A stretch of DNA of 64,000 nt from Chamaelirium japonicum (lineage: Eukaryota; Streptophyta; Magnoliopsida; Liliales; Melanthiaceae). Position numbers and translations under genes: made by a program. The stretch covers positions 5,110,001 through 5,174,000 of the forward strand of contig OX393551.1 in assembly GCA_947650365.1 (NCBI GenBank), in the 5' to 3' direction. Positions 10,620 to 23,040 of this stretch are shown here, piece after piece (positions within the stretch are counted from its first letter, which is position 1; each line of letters opens with the position of its first letter). The notes beneath the pieces were generated by a model. That model was not told the origin of the DNA. It searched no databases and saw only the letters and a program-made list of their open reading frames with translations.

Positions 10620-13600
10620 TTATGATATAGGCTTTAGGTCTTTAAGACCTATCCTCCTAGAAGAATTAAGGACTTGTCCTCTTGACAATCCTTTAGTAAG
10701 ATGATCTGCTAAATTATCCTCCGACTTTGTATAAATTAGAGTTATTACCCCAGTCGTATCTAGCTTTCTCAAAATCTTATACCTTAACTCTATATGTCTA
10801 GAATTTTTAGAGTTATGGTTCTTACTCTTAATCTTTGCTAGAGTGGCTTGGTTATCACAGTGTATGAGAACCCCAGGAATTGGCTTATCTATACCAGGTA
10901 GCTCGGATAATAATCCCTTAAGCCATTCAGCCTCACTTCCAGCTAACTCGAGAGCCACTAACTCGGCCTCCATTGTCGACCTTGTAATTATGGTCTGTTT
11001 AGAAGATCTCCAAGCCACTGCTGCACCTCCTAAAGTGAATACATATCCACTAGTGGCCTTGGTTTCTTCAGAATCTGAGATCCAATTAGCATCACTATAC
11101 CCCTCAAGCACAGTTGGATCTCCAGTATATAATATACTATACTCCATGGTTCCTTTAAGGTACCTTACGAGTCTAATTAGTGCAGTCCAATGAGAATCAT
11201 CAGGATTATTAGTGTATCTACTTAATCTTCCTACAGCATAGGAGATGTCTGGTCTTCCGGAATTAGCCAGATACATTAAACTTCCTATTAGCTGTGAATA
11301 TTTAAGTTGTGATACAGCATCCCCACAATTTTTCTTTAATTTTAAGCTTGCGTCATAAGGAGTACTTACTGGCTTATAATCATAGAAACCAAATCTTTTT
11401 AGAACCTTTTCCACATAATGAGATTGATGTAAAGATATACCACTTGTAGTTCTTGTAAGCTTGATACCTAAGATTACATTTGCAACTCCAAGATCCTTCA
11501 TCTCAAAGTTAGTACTCAATAATATTTTAGTTTTCTTTATATGATCAATATTATTGCCAAATATTAGAATATCATCTACATATAAGCACATAATAACAAA
11601 AGAAGAACCAAAATATTTCCAATATACACATTTATCAGATTCACATATAGAAAAACCATTGGAAAGAATTACACTATCAAACTTTTCATGCCATTGTTTT
11701 GGTGCCTGTTTTAACCCATATAGAGACTTCACTAATTTACATACTTTCTCTTCCTGTCCTTTGACTACATATCCTTCTGGCTGTTCCATATAAATTTCTT
11801 CCTCTAAAACCCCATTAAGAAATGCGGTCTTAACATCCATTTGATGTATCTCGAGGTGATATGATGCAGCTATTGCAATTAGCACTCGAATGGTAGTCAT
11901 CCTAGTTACAGGAGAATATGTATCAAAATAATCAATACATTCCTTCTGCTTAAACCCTTTAGCCACTAGTCTAGCTTTGTACTTATTTATGGATCCGTCT
12001 GAATTGAGTTTCTTTTTAAAGATCCATTTGCATCCAATTGGTTTGATCCCAATAGGAAGATCTGTCAAATCCCAAGTACCATGAGCCATTATAGAGTCCA
12101 TTTCACTCTTGATGGCTTCTTTCCAAAATGAAACTTCAGAGCTAGACATGGCTTCTCCATAGGTTATAGGCTCACTCTCAAGAGAAAATGTATAAAACTC
12201 ATCACCGAAGTTTTTCTCAACCCTAGGTCTTTTGGACCTTCTAGGTTCAAGACATAATTCCGGCTCTCTAGTTTCTACAGTTTTCTCAGAAGATTTTGAA
12301 AGAGAGGAAGTCGTAGATATGGAAGAATTATTCGTATTAAGCATAGGAAATATATTTTCAAAAAATACAGCATCATTAGATTCCTTAATAGAGTTAGGAG
12401 CATACTCAGGATTATCAGATTTTAAAATAAGAAATCTATATGCATGACTATGAAAAGCATAACCAATAAAAATGCCATCAAAAGTTCTTGGTCCTAATTT
12501 GTCAATCTTAGAGTTAGGGATTTTTACCTTAGCAAGGCATCCCCATACTCTCAAAAAATTCAAACTAGGTTTTCTACCAAACCAAAGTTCGAAAGGGGTT
12601 TTGTCCTGCTTTTTGAAAGGAACTCGATTTAGAACATTATTAGATGCATATAATGCTTCTCCCCACAAGTTCTTGGTTAAACCAGAACAAGTTAACAAAG
12701 AGTTTATCATCTCTATAAATGTTCTATTCTTTCTTTCTGCCACACCATTAGATTGTGGCGAATAAGGTGCTGTGGTTTCATGGATTATCCCATTACTTTC
12801 ACAAAACTTAGTAAATTCAACAGAGCAAAACTCACCTCCCCGATCGGTTCTTAACCGCTTAATTTTCTTTTCGGTTTGATTTTCCACTTCAGACTTAAAA
12901 TTACAAAATTTTATAAATGCTTCATCTTTTGATCTTATCAAGTACACATGACAATATCTAGAAAAGTCATCTATAAAAGTTATGAAATACCTTCTACCTC
13001 CCCTTGTTAGAACCCCATTTAACTCGCATATATCACTATGAACGAGTTCTAGCAACGTAGTAGAACGACAAACAGAATTAAATGATTTTCTAGATTGTTT
13101 TGCTTGTACGCAAATCTCACATTTAGAATCAACTATAGTATTAGACATAGGAATTAAACCTAATTTTATCATTCTTCTAATAGTATGAAAATTAACATGC
13201 CCCAGTCTAATATGCCAAATATCAGAAGATTCCACATTTAAAAGCATAGACGATGAAGCATACTTAATTTTATTAGATAGAATACTCAATTTAAACAAGC
13301 CATTACACAAATATCCAAGACCAATAAAGATATTATTTTTAGAAATAACAAACTTGTTCGACTCAAATACAAGTTTATAGCCTTCTTGGCTTAAGATCAC
13401 ACCACTAACAAGATTCTTCCGAATTTCAGGCACATATTGCACGTTGTGAAGAGTAATCACGTTCCCAGATGTGAAGCGTAGATTCACATTCCCTTCTCCT
13501 AGCACGCGTGCAATAGTGGAGTTCCCCATGGTCACAGTTCTTCCTCGGGTATCCTGATATGATATAAATGAGGAGAATTCAGAACACACATGAATATTTG

Positions 13601-14594
13601 CACCTGTATCAACCCACCAATCAGTAGGTTGATAAGTCAAATTTACTTCAGGTTTAGATATTTCTAACCTTAAATTTGATACCCCAGTGGTAGTGCTACA
13701 TATCATATTTGCCTGAGGAGTAAGAGCAACACTTCGAGATTGTTCTCCAATCTCCTTATCCTTCCTTTGTCGGCATTGTTTGGCAAAGTGACCAGACTTG
13801 CCGCACACCCAACAAGTCTTCTTGTTTTGATCTTTCTGGATCTTGCCAATTGGCTTGAACTTGTTTTTTCCTTTCTTGGATTTCTTTGGAAAAGACTTAT
13901 TCTTAGATTGAATAAAATTAGCCATACCTCCTTGCTCATGAGTAGGAAGCGGTTTGTGCTTGATTCGATGCTTCTCCTCTATCTGAATCGCCATTATGAG
14001 ATCATCAAGTGTCATTGCTTCTCTTTTATGCTTGAGAAGGATTTGGAAGTCACTCCAGGATGGCGGAAGCTTATCGATCAATGCCGGTACTTGAATACGT
14101 TCATCGATGGGAATACCTTTGGCTATGATCTTCGTCACCAAGTTTTGAACTTGATGTACTTGCTCTATCACGGGCTGATCATTGACCATCTTGAAGTCAA
14201 AGTACTCTCCCACTACATACTTCTCTTCTCCAGCATTCTCTTGCCCATATTTCTTCTCAAGGGTTTCCCACAACTCTTTGGAAGAAGGTGTCTCACAATA
14301 AAGATCATAAAGAGAATCACTCATAGCACTCAGAATATGTCCATGACAAGAATAATCATCTAGATTGAATTTGACAACCTTCTCGGAATCGGATTTAACA
14401 GTTTCACCATTTTCAGAAAGTGTTGGAACACTAGAAGGTGTGGGATCAGATATCACATAGAAGATATTCAAAGATGAAAGCCAAAACTTCATACGGTGTT
14501 GCCACCGTTTGAAATCTTTGCCATCAAAAATTTTGGGTTTGAGGGACCTATCAATCTTATCGGATCTCTTGGCACAATTATCCATACTAGCCAT
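10620..14594 (-). CDS. Intact Copia gag-pol polyprotein, copy 2
   Basis: A second uninterrupted 1324-aa gag-pol with the same domain order and the same catalytic residues as copy 1: zinc knuckle 261-274, DTGA 329-332, integrase D521/D584/E620, YVDD 1005-1008, RNase H D1168/E1209/D1247. Compared with copy 1 it differs at R33H, I95L, Y337C, M476I, V498A, Y796F, P947Q and K948E. Y337C lies next to the protease active site; the others fall outside motifs. Two intact neighbouring copies mean either could supply protein in trans. Its 5' LTR (LTR C) has intact TG and CA ends. Confidence 0.96.
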   Translation of the reverse strand: MASMDNCAKRSDKIDRSLKPKIFDGKDFKRWQHRMKFWLSSLNIFYVISDPTPSSVPTLSENGETVKSDSEKVVKFNLDDYSCHGHILSAMSDSLYDLYCETPSSKELWETLEKKYGQENAGEEKYVVGEYFDFKMVNDQPVIEQVHQVQNLVTKIIAKGIPIDERIQVPALIDKLPPSWSDFQILLKHKREAMTLDDLIMAIQIEEKHRIKHKPLPTHEQGGMANFIQSKNKSFPKKSKKGKNKFKPIGKIQKDQNKKTCWVCGKSGHFAKQCRQRKDKEIGEQSRSVALTPQANMICSTTTGVSNLRLEISKPEVNLTYQPTDWWVDTGANIHVCSEFSSFISYQDTRGRTVTMGNSTIARVLGEGNVNLRFTSGNVITLHNVQYVPEIRKNLVSGVILSQEGYKLVFESNKFVISKNNIFIGLGYLCNGLFKLSILSNKIKYASSSMLLNVESSDIWHIRLGHVNFHTIRRMIKLGLIPMSNTIVDSKCEICVQAKQSRKSFNSVCRSTTLLELVHSDICELNGVLTRGGRRYFITFIDDFSRYCHVYLIRSKDEAFIKFCNFKSEVENQTEKKIKRLRTDRGGEFCSVEFTKFCESNGIIHETTAPYSPQSNGVAERKNRTFIEMINSLLTCSGLTKNLWGEALYASNNVLNRVPFKKQDKTPFELWFGRKPSLNFLRVWGCLAKVKIPNSKIDKLGPRTFDGIFIGYAFHSHAYRFLILKSDNPEYAPNSIKESNDAVFFENIFPMLNTNNSSISTTSSLSKSSEKTVETREPELCLEPRRSKRPRVEKNFGDEFYTFSLESEPITYGEAMSSSEVSFWKEAIKSEMDSIMAHGTWDLTDLPIGIKPIGCKWIFKKKLNSDGSINKYKARLVAKGFKQKECIDYFDTYSPVTRMTTIRVLIAIAASYHLEIHQMDVKTAFLNGVLEEEIYMEQPEGYVVKGQEEKVCKLVKSLYGLKQAPKQWHEKFDSVILSNGFSICESDKCVYWKYFGSSFVIMCLYVDDILIFGNNIDHIKKTKILLSTNFEMKDLGVANVILGIKLTRTTSGISLHQSHYVEKVLKRFGFYDYKPVSTPYDASLKLKKNCGDAVSQLKYSQLIGSLMYLANSGRPDISYAVGRLSRYTNNPDDSHWTALIRLVRYLKGTMEYSILYTGDPTVLEGYSDANWISDSEETKATSGYVFTLGGAAVAWRSSKQTIITRSTMEAELVALELAGSEAEWLKGLLSELPGIDKPIPGVLIHCDNQATLAKIKSKNHNSKNSRHIELRYKILRKLDTTGVITLIYTKSEDNLADHLTKGLSRGQVLNSSRRIGLKDLKPIS

Positions 14595-14598
14595 AGAA

Positions 14599-14720
14599 GG
14601 CAGTATCTATTCTTAAATTGTTGGTGAAAATAGAATGGATAACACAGAGATAAAATAAGAATGAAAAACAAGGAAATGATCCGAGGCACGCTTGGCGCTG
14701 ACTTAAGAATAGATATTGCC
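14599..14720 (-). promoter_or_regulatory. LTR-leader hairpin, candidate self-priming site, copy 2
   Basis: This copy has the same arrangement as copy 1: leader 14618-14599 faces LTR segment 14720-14702, with identical pairing and spacing. A weak TATA-like AAATAAG in element orientation precedes the LTR segment by about 24 nt (equivalent to 4110-4116 in LTR A), so the RNA could begin near the pairing segment, as self-priming would require. The transcription start is not known. Confidence 0.5.
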
Positions 14721-15403
14721 GCCTTTAAGTGCACAGGCTTATTTGGCAAACTACTCCCAAGATACAACGGACCGTCAGATTCCTTAACGTGCACAAGAAC
14801 TAAGGAATCTCCGAACTCAAGGATTACAATCACAACTGTTGTCCAAGACTTAAAAATTAAGAAAGAAAACAAAACTCTATGTCTCGGTTTTCCCGTCCCT
14901 TTTCCAAAGCCATTTTGGTCCCTATAAAGTTACGAACAGTGCACAAAGCACCCATTCACCTGTTGGATAGAGGTGTGTCCCTTCATAGGGATGTGTCCCT
15001 CGTATTGGGATGCAAATTCAAGAGATGCTATTCCCCACTCCTGAAGAGTCGCACGAAAACCCATTGGACCAAAAGGTGCATTGGTTCACTAGAGACTCAC
15101 AAAAACCCATTGGACCAAAAGGTGCATTGATTCACTAGTGGCTCACCGTACCATAGCACTCAAGTGCTGTACTTTGGTTGGCCTAAAGAATATAAAGTGA
15201 ATTCAATATTCAAACACCCTCATAAAAGAGTGTGTGTACCAAGTCAAACAAGTACACCACCATAACAAGACTTGTGGGACCCAATTTCCACTTACAAAAT
15301 AAATAACACTCAAAAGATTCAGCCAAAAGAGACAAAAGGATAAAAGGGTTTGGATTCCCAAAATCATATACAATAAAATTATAAATATTAAAATCAACCA
15401 ACA
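14619..15403 (-). repeat. LTR C (5' LTR of upstream copy)
   Basis: A 785-bp LTR with canonical TGTTGG and CCAACA ends. It is the genuine 5' LTR of the whole insertion and is followed directly by the GTATA duplication. Confidence 0.95.
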
Positions 15404-15408
15404 GTATA
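15404..15408. repeat. Target-site duplication GTATA, right copy
   Basis: Identical to 3986-3990 and directly after the third LTR. Confidence 0.93.
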
Positions 15409-17066
15409 TTTATAGAACTTGATGCATGAAAGCCACATATGAGCCGATAATATGAAAACTCTGATGAAACCACATCTTTGAAACCTCTAATTACTTGATG
15501 ACTCAAACTCAAAGTAGAGGATTGCTCCATACTTTTCCAACCATGTGGGTATGAAGCCACAACTTAATTATAAAAAGAAAGCTATCCCTTGGTTCCCGAT
15601 CAATTCCGTTAAGAGTAATAAATACAAAAGCAATCACAGCATGGTTAATCATATGCCACATAAAGTGTCTTGAGGTAAATAAGTTAATCAGAGGCCCATC
15701 AGGCATTATTAGAGATTTAAGATAAACTATTTTTGAAATTTTAATAGGTTTTAGGTGACTTTTTGTAATATTCTTTTAAAATCTGAATTACTCCCATCAA
15801 TATGGTATATAGGTGTAATTTGGGTAAAAGAGAGGCAAATAAGCCTTTTGGGATGGGAATAGATTTGGATTGTTCATGATAGAATAAATAATCTAGCTTT
15901 AGTCAGCTTTAATTAGCTAATTAGAGGGAAAATAAGGAAATATATAAGAGTGCACTCCAATCCATTGGATAAAGGAATCTCGGGTACATAACTCGTTCCC
16001 CCGGGGTATCAACTCCTCCTCTCTTTTCCCGTAAATCCTACTCTCGTGCATTGTTTGGTTTTTAGCTATAAATAAAATAAGCAAATAAAAATCACAATCA
16101 ACGTGTCTTCTCCTCCTCTATTCTTCGATCTCCTCCTTCTTTTGAAAACAAAACTACAATTACATAGATAAGAAAAAATTAACAAAAGTCTTGAATTAGT
16201 ATTCTTATTAGGTGCAAGTTAAAGATATATTTTAGGGCCGAGTATTATATTACTTTTTTCTATATAAGAAGGGGACCTCCTCCCATTGTAGTCTTTCATA
16301 AAAAAGGTCCAGCTTTTGATGATTTTGCCTTGAAAGAGCCTATTTAGCTTTCTCTTGGCTTGCTTTCCGTTTCTCCTCTTGCTCTCCCTCTAACTTCTCT
16401 GTTGTGGATTGGCACATTGTTGATCCACCATCAAATCGAATGGACTATTTTTCTTGCTTCAGTTTGTGTAAGAGCCTACCGATATGTCCATTATTGTGTA
16501 CCATATCAAGCCCTACATTAGTAATATATTACTGAGGATCAAGAAAGATATGGGTCTTCCGCCTTCTAGGAGAATGAGAATTAACTTCCTGCCATTGTAC
16601 GTTTGATGTAACCCCTTGGTGCAAGAATCACATGATAAGGGTTTTCGGTGACTTGAGATGGAAATAAGAAGATATTTCTTCTAGTAATATGTTGTCGTCA
16701 AGCAATCCACGTGACGAATTTTTGAAGGCTTAATGCAGAAATTGAAGTCCTTTAGGTTGGAACCAACTTCTGCAAAAATTCAGAAAATCAGCAAACATAT
16801 AAATGCAAAATTTTTGATGCCATGTAGTGTGGGGACGCCCAAGACTACATTCAGATTGCTTTTGGATCATTCCGGGCTAATCCGGATATGTATCAGCTTT
16901 ATTACTAATAAAATATAAACTAACATGTTCTACATGCTTCAACGATTGAGATTAAAACCTCGATCCCATGGTTGGATCATGACACCTTCAATTATTAATG
17001 ATGTGGCACTTAATGGGCTGATATTTATAGAGCTTTTAAGATTTTTGGGGCCCACATCTATTCATG

Positions 17067-17089
17067 CCCCCCCCCCCCCCCCCCCCCCC
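17067..17089. repeat. Homopolymer C run (23 bp)
   Basis: An uninterrupted run of C. Such tracts are prone to length error in assemblies. Confidence 0.9.
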
Positions 17090-17224
17090 TCCTCTCTTTT
17101 TGACCATATGAAGCCGTACGGCTCCCTAACATCTCTCCTTTCATATATGGACCCCTCCACCCGTCCCTCTCTTGTTTCCTGTGAGCACACTAGATCGCGT
17201 GTTACACGCCACCCCCCACTTGCC

Positions 17225-17228
<4 letters not shown>

Positions 17229-17269
<41 letters not shown>

Positions 17270-17289
17270 ACACACACACACACACACAC
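17229..17289. repeat. Compound (CT)n-(CA)n microsatellite
   Basis: About 19 CT units at 17229-17266 followed, after TT, by about 10 CA units. ORFs reading through it on both strands are simple-sequence artefacts. Confidence 0.95.
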
Positions 17290-18631
17290 CTTTCTCTTTC
17301 TCCTTTTTTTTCTTAAAAATTATTATACAATAAATATATAGATGATAATTGTGATAAAATTGAAAACGTGAGTCCAATTGTGTCTCATGTTTTGGTCCCT
17401 ATGCGGTTAGTCAGATAATCATTATGGAAATCAGAGGAGTTATATTTTTTTGCATAACCTTTAGTTTAGTGCTTTCCCAAAATAGTTTGATTTCTCGGGT
17501 AAGGATAGGATTTGATTGGACTAAGTTAGCCAAAAACAATGTAAAACCAGCCACCTTTTCAAGAATACTTACAAGAATACTAGTTGAGGTATCATCTGTC
17601 CGTCCGAGGGTGACCACATTGATCTTAGTTGAAGAATAATTATTGTTGATGGAAATTGTGACATTGCACCATGGAAACAGTGGACGTACGGGGTTGGCAC
17701 CCAACCAAAATATCATCAGGATCGGAGGAAGACATCCTAGCCGCTTCTCCCGCCCCCACAACTTCCTGAAAGATGGCACAATTTTGAAGATGGCTAAGGA
17801 ATTACGTGGATTCAAAATTAACCACGTACGTACTGGTGCATGATGATGAAGTTGATGGAGCTAAACATGCATACATATCCTCTCAGCTAGCAGCTAGCAG
17901 CTAGCCTTGAAAGGACATGCATGCACAAGTGGGTTTAAATGATCATTATAACTCCTAAACAACTAACTAGTTTTTGTTTCCTTATCTTTGGAATGGATGC
18001 CTTACCTGTTATTTTTTGGGTTGCTATGGTGTCATTATGAGACTGTTATCCTGGAGTGGTGGTGGGTTAGGAAAGATGAAGAAGAGAAAAGCTACTAGTA
18101 TGTATACGTTTGCCACCATGAATAAAGCAGACATACTATTTCTACAGAAAACCAAGACCCCCAGTCCCTCAACCAAATTACTCGATCAAATATGTTGGGG
18201 CTTGGAGTATTAACCGCTGGATGTCGATAGATTCAGAGAATTATGATTGGGTGCAATGATAATTACCTTTTCAACAACATTAATTGGCCGGGCCTCACAT
18301 CTACGAGTTTTTCTATATACATCCATTCTACTGCTGGATAAGATTATTATTACTTCAGTGTATGGTCCTAATGATTACAGAAGCTAGGAAATTAAGTAGA
18401 CATGTGGGAGGAGATTAAAAGTTGTAGACAATCTTTTGGGGGTCCCTGGGTAATTGGAGGCGACTTTAATATTACAAGATTCTCTTTTGAGAGGACCGGC
18501 CGGCGGCTAACTTTAAGACGAGGGAAGGAAGCCTACTCAGCATTCGTTCAAGACAATCATTTAGTAGACCTAGCTACCTCGATCTCTAAAGTAGACATTT
18601 CAAGTGGTCCAATAGTAGAAACCACTGATCA

Positions 18632-18660
18632 CCTCGCCTCGCCTCGCCTCGCCTCGCCTA
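18632..18660. repeat. (CCTCG)n short tandem repeat in the LINE
   Basis: About five CCTCG/GCCTC units lie inside the endonuclease remnant and disrupt its sequence after the TTDH motif. Confidence 0.8.
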
Positions 18661-18971
18661 GACAGGTTCCTGGTTAATGAGGAGTGGGATTCTAGCTTTC
18701 CCGAATATAGATAGTACAGACCACTCTTACAAAATTCATTACAGACCATGTCCCACTTCTCTTGACACCCATCATGCATGCTAGTCCAAGACTCAGTTTA
18801 AATTTCTCTTGGATTATCTTGCTGCCAAAGGTAGAGGGTGCCTCCGCTATCTTGGATTTCCGCTCAATCAATATTTATACGATTATCACTAAGATATTGA
18901 TAAATAGACTGAGTAAAGCTATGAATGAGCTAGTGCATGTTTCTCAATCAGCGTTTATCAAGTAAAGAAAC

Positions 18972-19059
18972 ATCTTAGATAGTGTGGCATTAGCCCAAGA
19001 GACCATCTTCCATTTATCTTAGATAGTGTGACATTAGCCCAAGAGACCATCTTCCATTT
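18972..19059. repeat. 44-bp tandem duplication in the LINE RT region
   Basis: The segment beginning ATCTTAGATAGTGTG is repeated directly at 19016 with one early mismatch. Because 44 is not a multiple of three it breaks the frame. Confidence 0.85.
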
Positions 19060-20788
19060 ATTGGAGACGGTGGGAAAAGCCGTGTTATTAAAACTGGATT
19101 TTCAGAAGGCTTTCGACAAATTGGATTGGGGTTTCCTAATGAGATCCATCATAGCTAGAAACTTCCCTCTGAACTGGATCTGTATGATATGGGACATTAT
19201 GTTATCCTCTAAACTCCCTTGTTTGCTAAATAACAAGAAAGGAAATCATTTCAAGATGGGAAGAGGGGGTCAAACAAGGGTGCTGCTGTCCCTTTCATCT
19301 TTATCTCCGCAGTTGATATTTATGATGTGATTCTGAATAGAGTGGTTTCCTTGAAAGAAATTGGTGTCCAGTTATTCAAAAGGTAGAGAAGAGAGTAACG
19401 GGTTGGAAAGGTAAATACTTATCCATGGGTTGAAGACTTAACGCTTATCAACTCGGTCTTCTCAGTTATTCCTCATGTCATTCATGGGCTTCTATCTTAT
19501 TCCCAAATGTGACATTAAGAAAATTGACAAGTTAGGACGGACCTTCCTTTGGAGAAGAGCTGATGGTATAAATTAGGGGCTTATTTATCATCTTATGAAG
19601 TGAAGCAAAGTCTGCTCCCCCAAGGCTAACGGGGGCCTAGGGGTTATTAATCTCAAAGATTTTAATATTCTTCTCTCGGAAAGTGATGGTGGAGAATTCG
19701 AAATTCTGCTAGAGATAAGTGAAAAAGACTATTATCAAGTTCAGATATTTCAGGAGATTCTCCACAACCCAAATTTGTAGCCGAGTCTCCAGGAAGCTTT
19801 CTCCTTTCTGGAAGGGTGTCATTAAAATCAAAGAAGCTTATAGATGCGAAAGTAAATTTATTTTAAGTGATGGTTTGGAAGATTCAGTTCTGGAAAGATA
19901 CTTGGGTGGGGGACTTACCTCTCAAATAACTTTTCCAGGATCAATTCGCACTTACTAGAGTTAAGCATTTAACAATCCGGTCACAAGCAGCAATCTATGG
20001 AACGGTCACGAATTGGCATCCAACCTTCATTCCATTCTCTATTTCTGTTATAAGCGACGCCTCAAATTTGGTGGCGCTTAACACCCTTGGGGAAGTTCAT
20101 AGTCAACTCTTTCTACAAATAATCTCAAGCAAGGAGTTCAAAGATGGTTGGCGTGTAACTATTTGTGGAAAGCTAAAGCTCCTTCTAAAGTTTAAGATTT
20201 TCTTTTGTTTAGCGGTGCAGAACAAGATTCTAACTAAGGGAACCTCCAGAAGAGAAATCGCTCGAGCGCCAACGATATTAAATGTCCACTATGCAATATG
20301 GAGGATGAAACAATTGGGCATTTATTTTTTTCCACCACTTTAATTTGTTAAACCCTTTCGGCAGCATTGGAAATCTTGTCTTGATATTAAGGGGAACCCA
20401 ACTTCTCTTCTATCTCTTTGGACCCTATGGCGGAGGAAACGTATCCTTAAAATATGAGGAAGCCTTGAGACATCATAGCTACACCAACTATGCAGGAACA
20501 TTTGGTTGGAAAGAAGCAAGCAAGTCTTTCAACAAACATGCTCACCATATACAGAGCTGACCACGAGAATCAAGGAGATAGTGGAGCTTTGGTCTACCGC
20601 CATCACAGGACCTGTGAAGGATAATCTACTCGGCATTAATGCTTCCTGCTGACATAGAATGTGGGATTGTTTTGTTATTCTTTCCCCTTTTTTGTTATCT
20701 CTTGTAAACTTTATTATTATATTAATAATATATTGGTAGGGGTCTAGGCCACACCCATCTAGAGGGATTTTCTCAAAAAAAAAAAAAA

Positions 20789-22962
20789 GTACAAAATTGA
20801 TATAAGATTAGAAAACTTATAATCGAGGAGAAATTTGCAGTATAGGCAGAAGCTAAATTATTAGTTCAATAAAACATAAGACAAATTTAAAAACATTGAA
20901 AGTCAAAATAGCGATTGACAAGAAAGGTCGCTCATACAAAGGCATAGAAGAAATCATTAAAAAGGAATTAAAACATTGGTAAAAAATGAATAAGAAAAAC
21001 TTTTGTGCAAATTAGTAGATATTTCAAAATAACAAAATATCCTTAGCCTTGTAGCCACAATTTTAGCCATCATTCGGTAATCACTACACCAAACCTTAAA
21101 AGCTCCACCTAAAATTTCTTATCGGATGACTGACCAATGGTTAAGGTTTGAGGTTAAGCTTGGCATAAACCTAAGCAAAGCATGCAAGACAAAACTGGTA
21201 TTGATTGGTGATGTCATTAATAAACTTTAAAATAACTATTAATATAGATAAAAATATAGAGAAGGTATGGAAATTGCGAATGATGTTGGAGAAACTTATT
21301 CAGAAATTAGTAGAAACTTCAAAATAACAAATATATGTATAGAACTTCTAAATAATAAAAATAATATCATTAGTTGCTTCCATTATAAAACTTAAGCATG
21401 TATTACCCAAACAAGTAAATTCTTTAGTCTAAAAGATTAATCGCATTCCAAGTAAAACGCATATTTGGTAATACAACAAAACACAAATTAAGGAAACAAG
21501 TTTAATACAAAAACAATATATCAAACAATTGCGATTAGGTTAAACAGAAAATATATTGCCCCCGCCCCACCTCCCTTAACCCCATGCCACCCTGCGCGAC
21601 TACATCCTTGCCTAGAACCCACTAATTCCCTTTCTATCCCCTGAATGTTCCTAGAGTCAAATGCCCCACCTAGTTCCATTATCGCACTCTGTGCCCCATG
21701 CTTGTTCCTAGAAAGATGTGGCCCACACAGTTCCCATGCCTCAAGTTTGCGTCTCTAAAGAGGACAATATAAACTTAATGGTTTTGAAGTTCTTTTCTTC
21801 CAGTTCTTGACACTAGTTTTCTTATTATAGTCTCATATAAAATAAAAGAATAAAACTTCTTTCCTTTCTTGGAGTGGATAAATAAGAAAAGATATATTTG
21901 CTTAATATACCCCCCTTTTCTCTTCATAACTATATGTGAATATACAATTAAAAATCACATCTCCTCTGTTAAAGAATATGAAAGAAAGAAAATAAGAAAA
22001 AAAAACATAAATTAGTGTTCTTGGTTCTTTTTCTTCTTATCCTCGTTCTATATAGCGACATGATAACGAGAGAGTACGAAGTTGGATAGTAGATGAAGAG
22101 AGCAATAATGTTTTTTAGTCTAGCTGGAGAAGTGGTATGGTTTGCCATGGAGGCAGATGTTGTTGGGGTCAAAGTACAACTCAAAATTGCATTTGCTATC
22201 GTAAAGGAAAAGATGAAACAAAAAAAATAGAGAATAAGAGAAAATGATAATGGCTATTTCTTATTCCTGTCCTCCTTCTATGAAGTGACAGTGTAGGAAT
22301 CAGATAAAGGGGGGATATGGATATGATCATATGGATATAAGACGAAGTGATGAAACTACCTTGCAATCACATGGACTATAGGATATTCCCAGAATGCCCA
22401 TATTCTTTCACTACAATTTCTCAAACACATCTTTCTCGTTGCTTCGGGTTCTTTTGGTCGTCCTCAATTTCCGACTCTTCTCATCAGCATCTCCCTTTGT
22501 GTCAATGTCTATTCGAACCATATTTTCCCTTGTCGTCAGGGTCAGGGTTGGGAGAGAGGGTGGTTGGCTAGTTCATATGAGTCTGGTTGAGACGCAAGTG
22601 GGAATCCTTTGTGATCTTATCCTATTTTCTAGAGTAATTATGCGGATTTAGGAGAGGATGTTTCTCTATCTGAATCACTTAACTATCGTAATATGTAGCA
22701 ATAATAATTTGAATTAACTATTTATTTTGCCATCAAGAAATTCCTTAATACACTTTAAATGTAAAGAGAATCCCCCTTGCTGACATAAAAACTTCACTAC
22801 CCACTTCTACCCCTAACTTGAATTAAAAGTAGAATTATATATAGAAAAATATTAGAAATAGTTTTGACTTTTTAATCGTAGTTAATTTGGAGGCCCCAAT
22901 TAGGCGGCATTACTCCATCCCACTATCTTCTCCTATAAACTACCCACCCCACCACTCATCGC

Positions 22963-22965
<3 letters not shown>
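20789..22965. other. AT-rich intergenic DNA, no supported gene
   Basis: Small ORFs occur but none shows a domain, a splice pattern or unusual composition. The TATA-like stretches are nonspecific. I see nothing else to report in this interval. Confidence 0.6.

Positions 22966-23037
<72 letters not shown>
22966..23037. repeat. (TC)n microsatellite, about 36 units
   Basis: A perfect TC dinucleotide run. The Ser/Leu-rich ORF that spans it is an artefact of the repeat. Confidence 0.97.

Positions 23038-23040
<3 letters not shown>

Larger units (their letters stand above)
3991..15403 (-). mobile_element. Tandem Copia insertion: LTR-body-LTR-body-LTR
   Basis: Three LTRs of exactly 785 bp (3991-4775, 9305-10089, 14619-15403) separate two internal regions of exactly 4529 bp, giving a period of 5314 bp. 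The whole block is flanked by one perfect 5-bp duplication, GTATA, at 3986-3990 and 15404-15408. Both bodies encode a full-length gag-pol on the minus strand. LTR copies differ at only about 3-5 positions by eye, so the insertion is young. The single target duplication means the dimer was either formed before integration or made afterwards by unequal crossing over between LTRs. No standard tRNA-Met primer site is present. Confidence 0.97.
15409..18000. other. Intergenic DNA without a supported gene
   Basis: AT-rich sequence with short unrelated ORFs on both strands and no domain I can recognise. The first few hundred bases continue the sequence interrupted by the tandem Copia insertion and may be downstream of the candidate exon near 3.8 kb. 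Microsatellites are listed separately. A short AGCTAGC repeat lies near 17884-17905. Confidence 0.6.
18402..19330 (+). pseudogene. LINE ORF2 remnant: endonuclease and reverse transcriptase
   Basis: The GGDFN motif of the apurinic-type endonuclease is intact, and the RT finger and palm start are recognisable (LPKVEGA, then KILINRLSKAMNELV, QSAFIK, LDFQKAFDKLDW). A 44-bp tandem duplication at 18972-19059 shifts the frame inside RT, and a stop follows QSAFIK. The catalytic YADD-type segment is not recognisable. Confidence 0.8.
18030..20788 (+). mobile_element. Degenerate L1-type LINE with poly(A) tail
   Basis: Fragments of a plant LINE ORF2 appear in order on the plus strand and end at a 14-A tail (20775-20788). 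Order: endonuclease start (LGKMKKRKA, then ADILFLQKTK), endonuclease middle (WVIGGDFNITRFSFERTGRR, 18402-18560), reverse transcriptase (SWIILLPKVEGA, then SQSAFIK, 18820-18965; LLKLDFQKAFDKLDWGFL near 19085-19140), and a 3' zf-RVT-like region near 20070-20340. The total of about 2.75 kb is shorter than a full ORF2, with sequence missing between endonuclease and RT and after RT. Multiple frameshifts and stops make it dead. No target duplication could be identified with confidence. Confidence 0.85.

Noticed and set aside
15509-15706. 65-aa minus-strand ORF with hydrophobic stretch (HAVIAFVFITL)
   Set aside because: Short, isolated, without homologous motif or splice context; a chance ORF in AT-rich DNA is more likely.
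17062-17377. ORFs on both strands rich in Ser/Leu/Thr-His or Arg/Glu/Cys-Val
   Set aside because: They translate a (CT)n-(CA)n microsatellite and a poly-C run.
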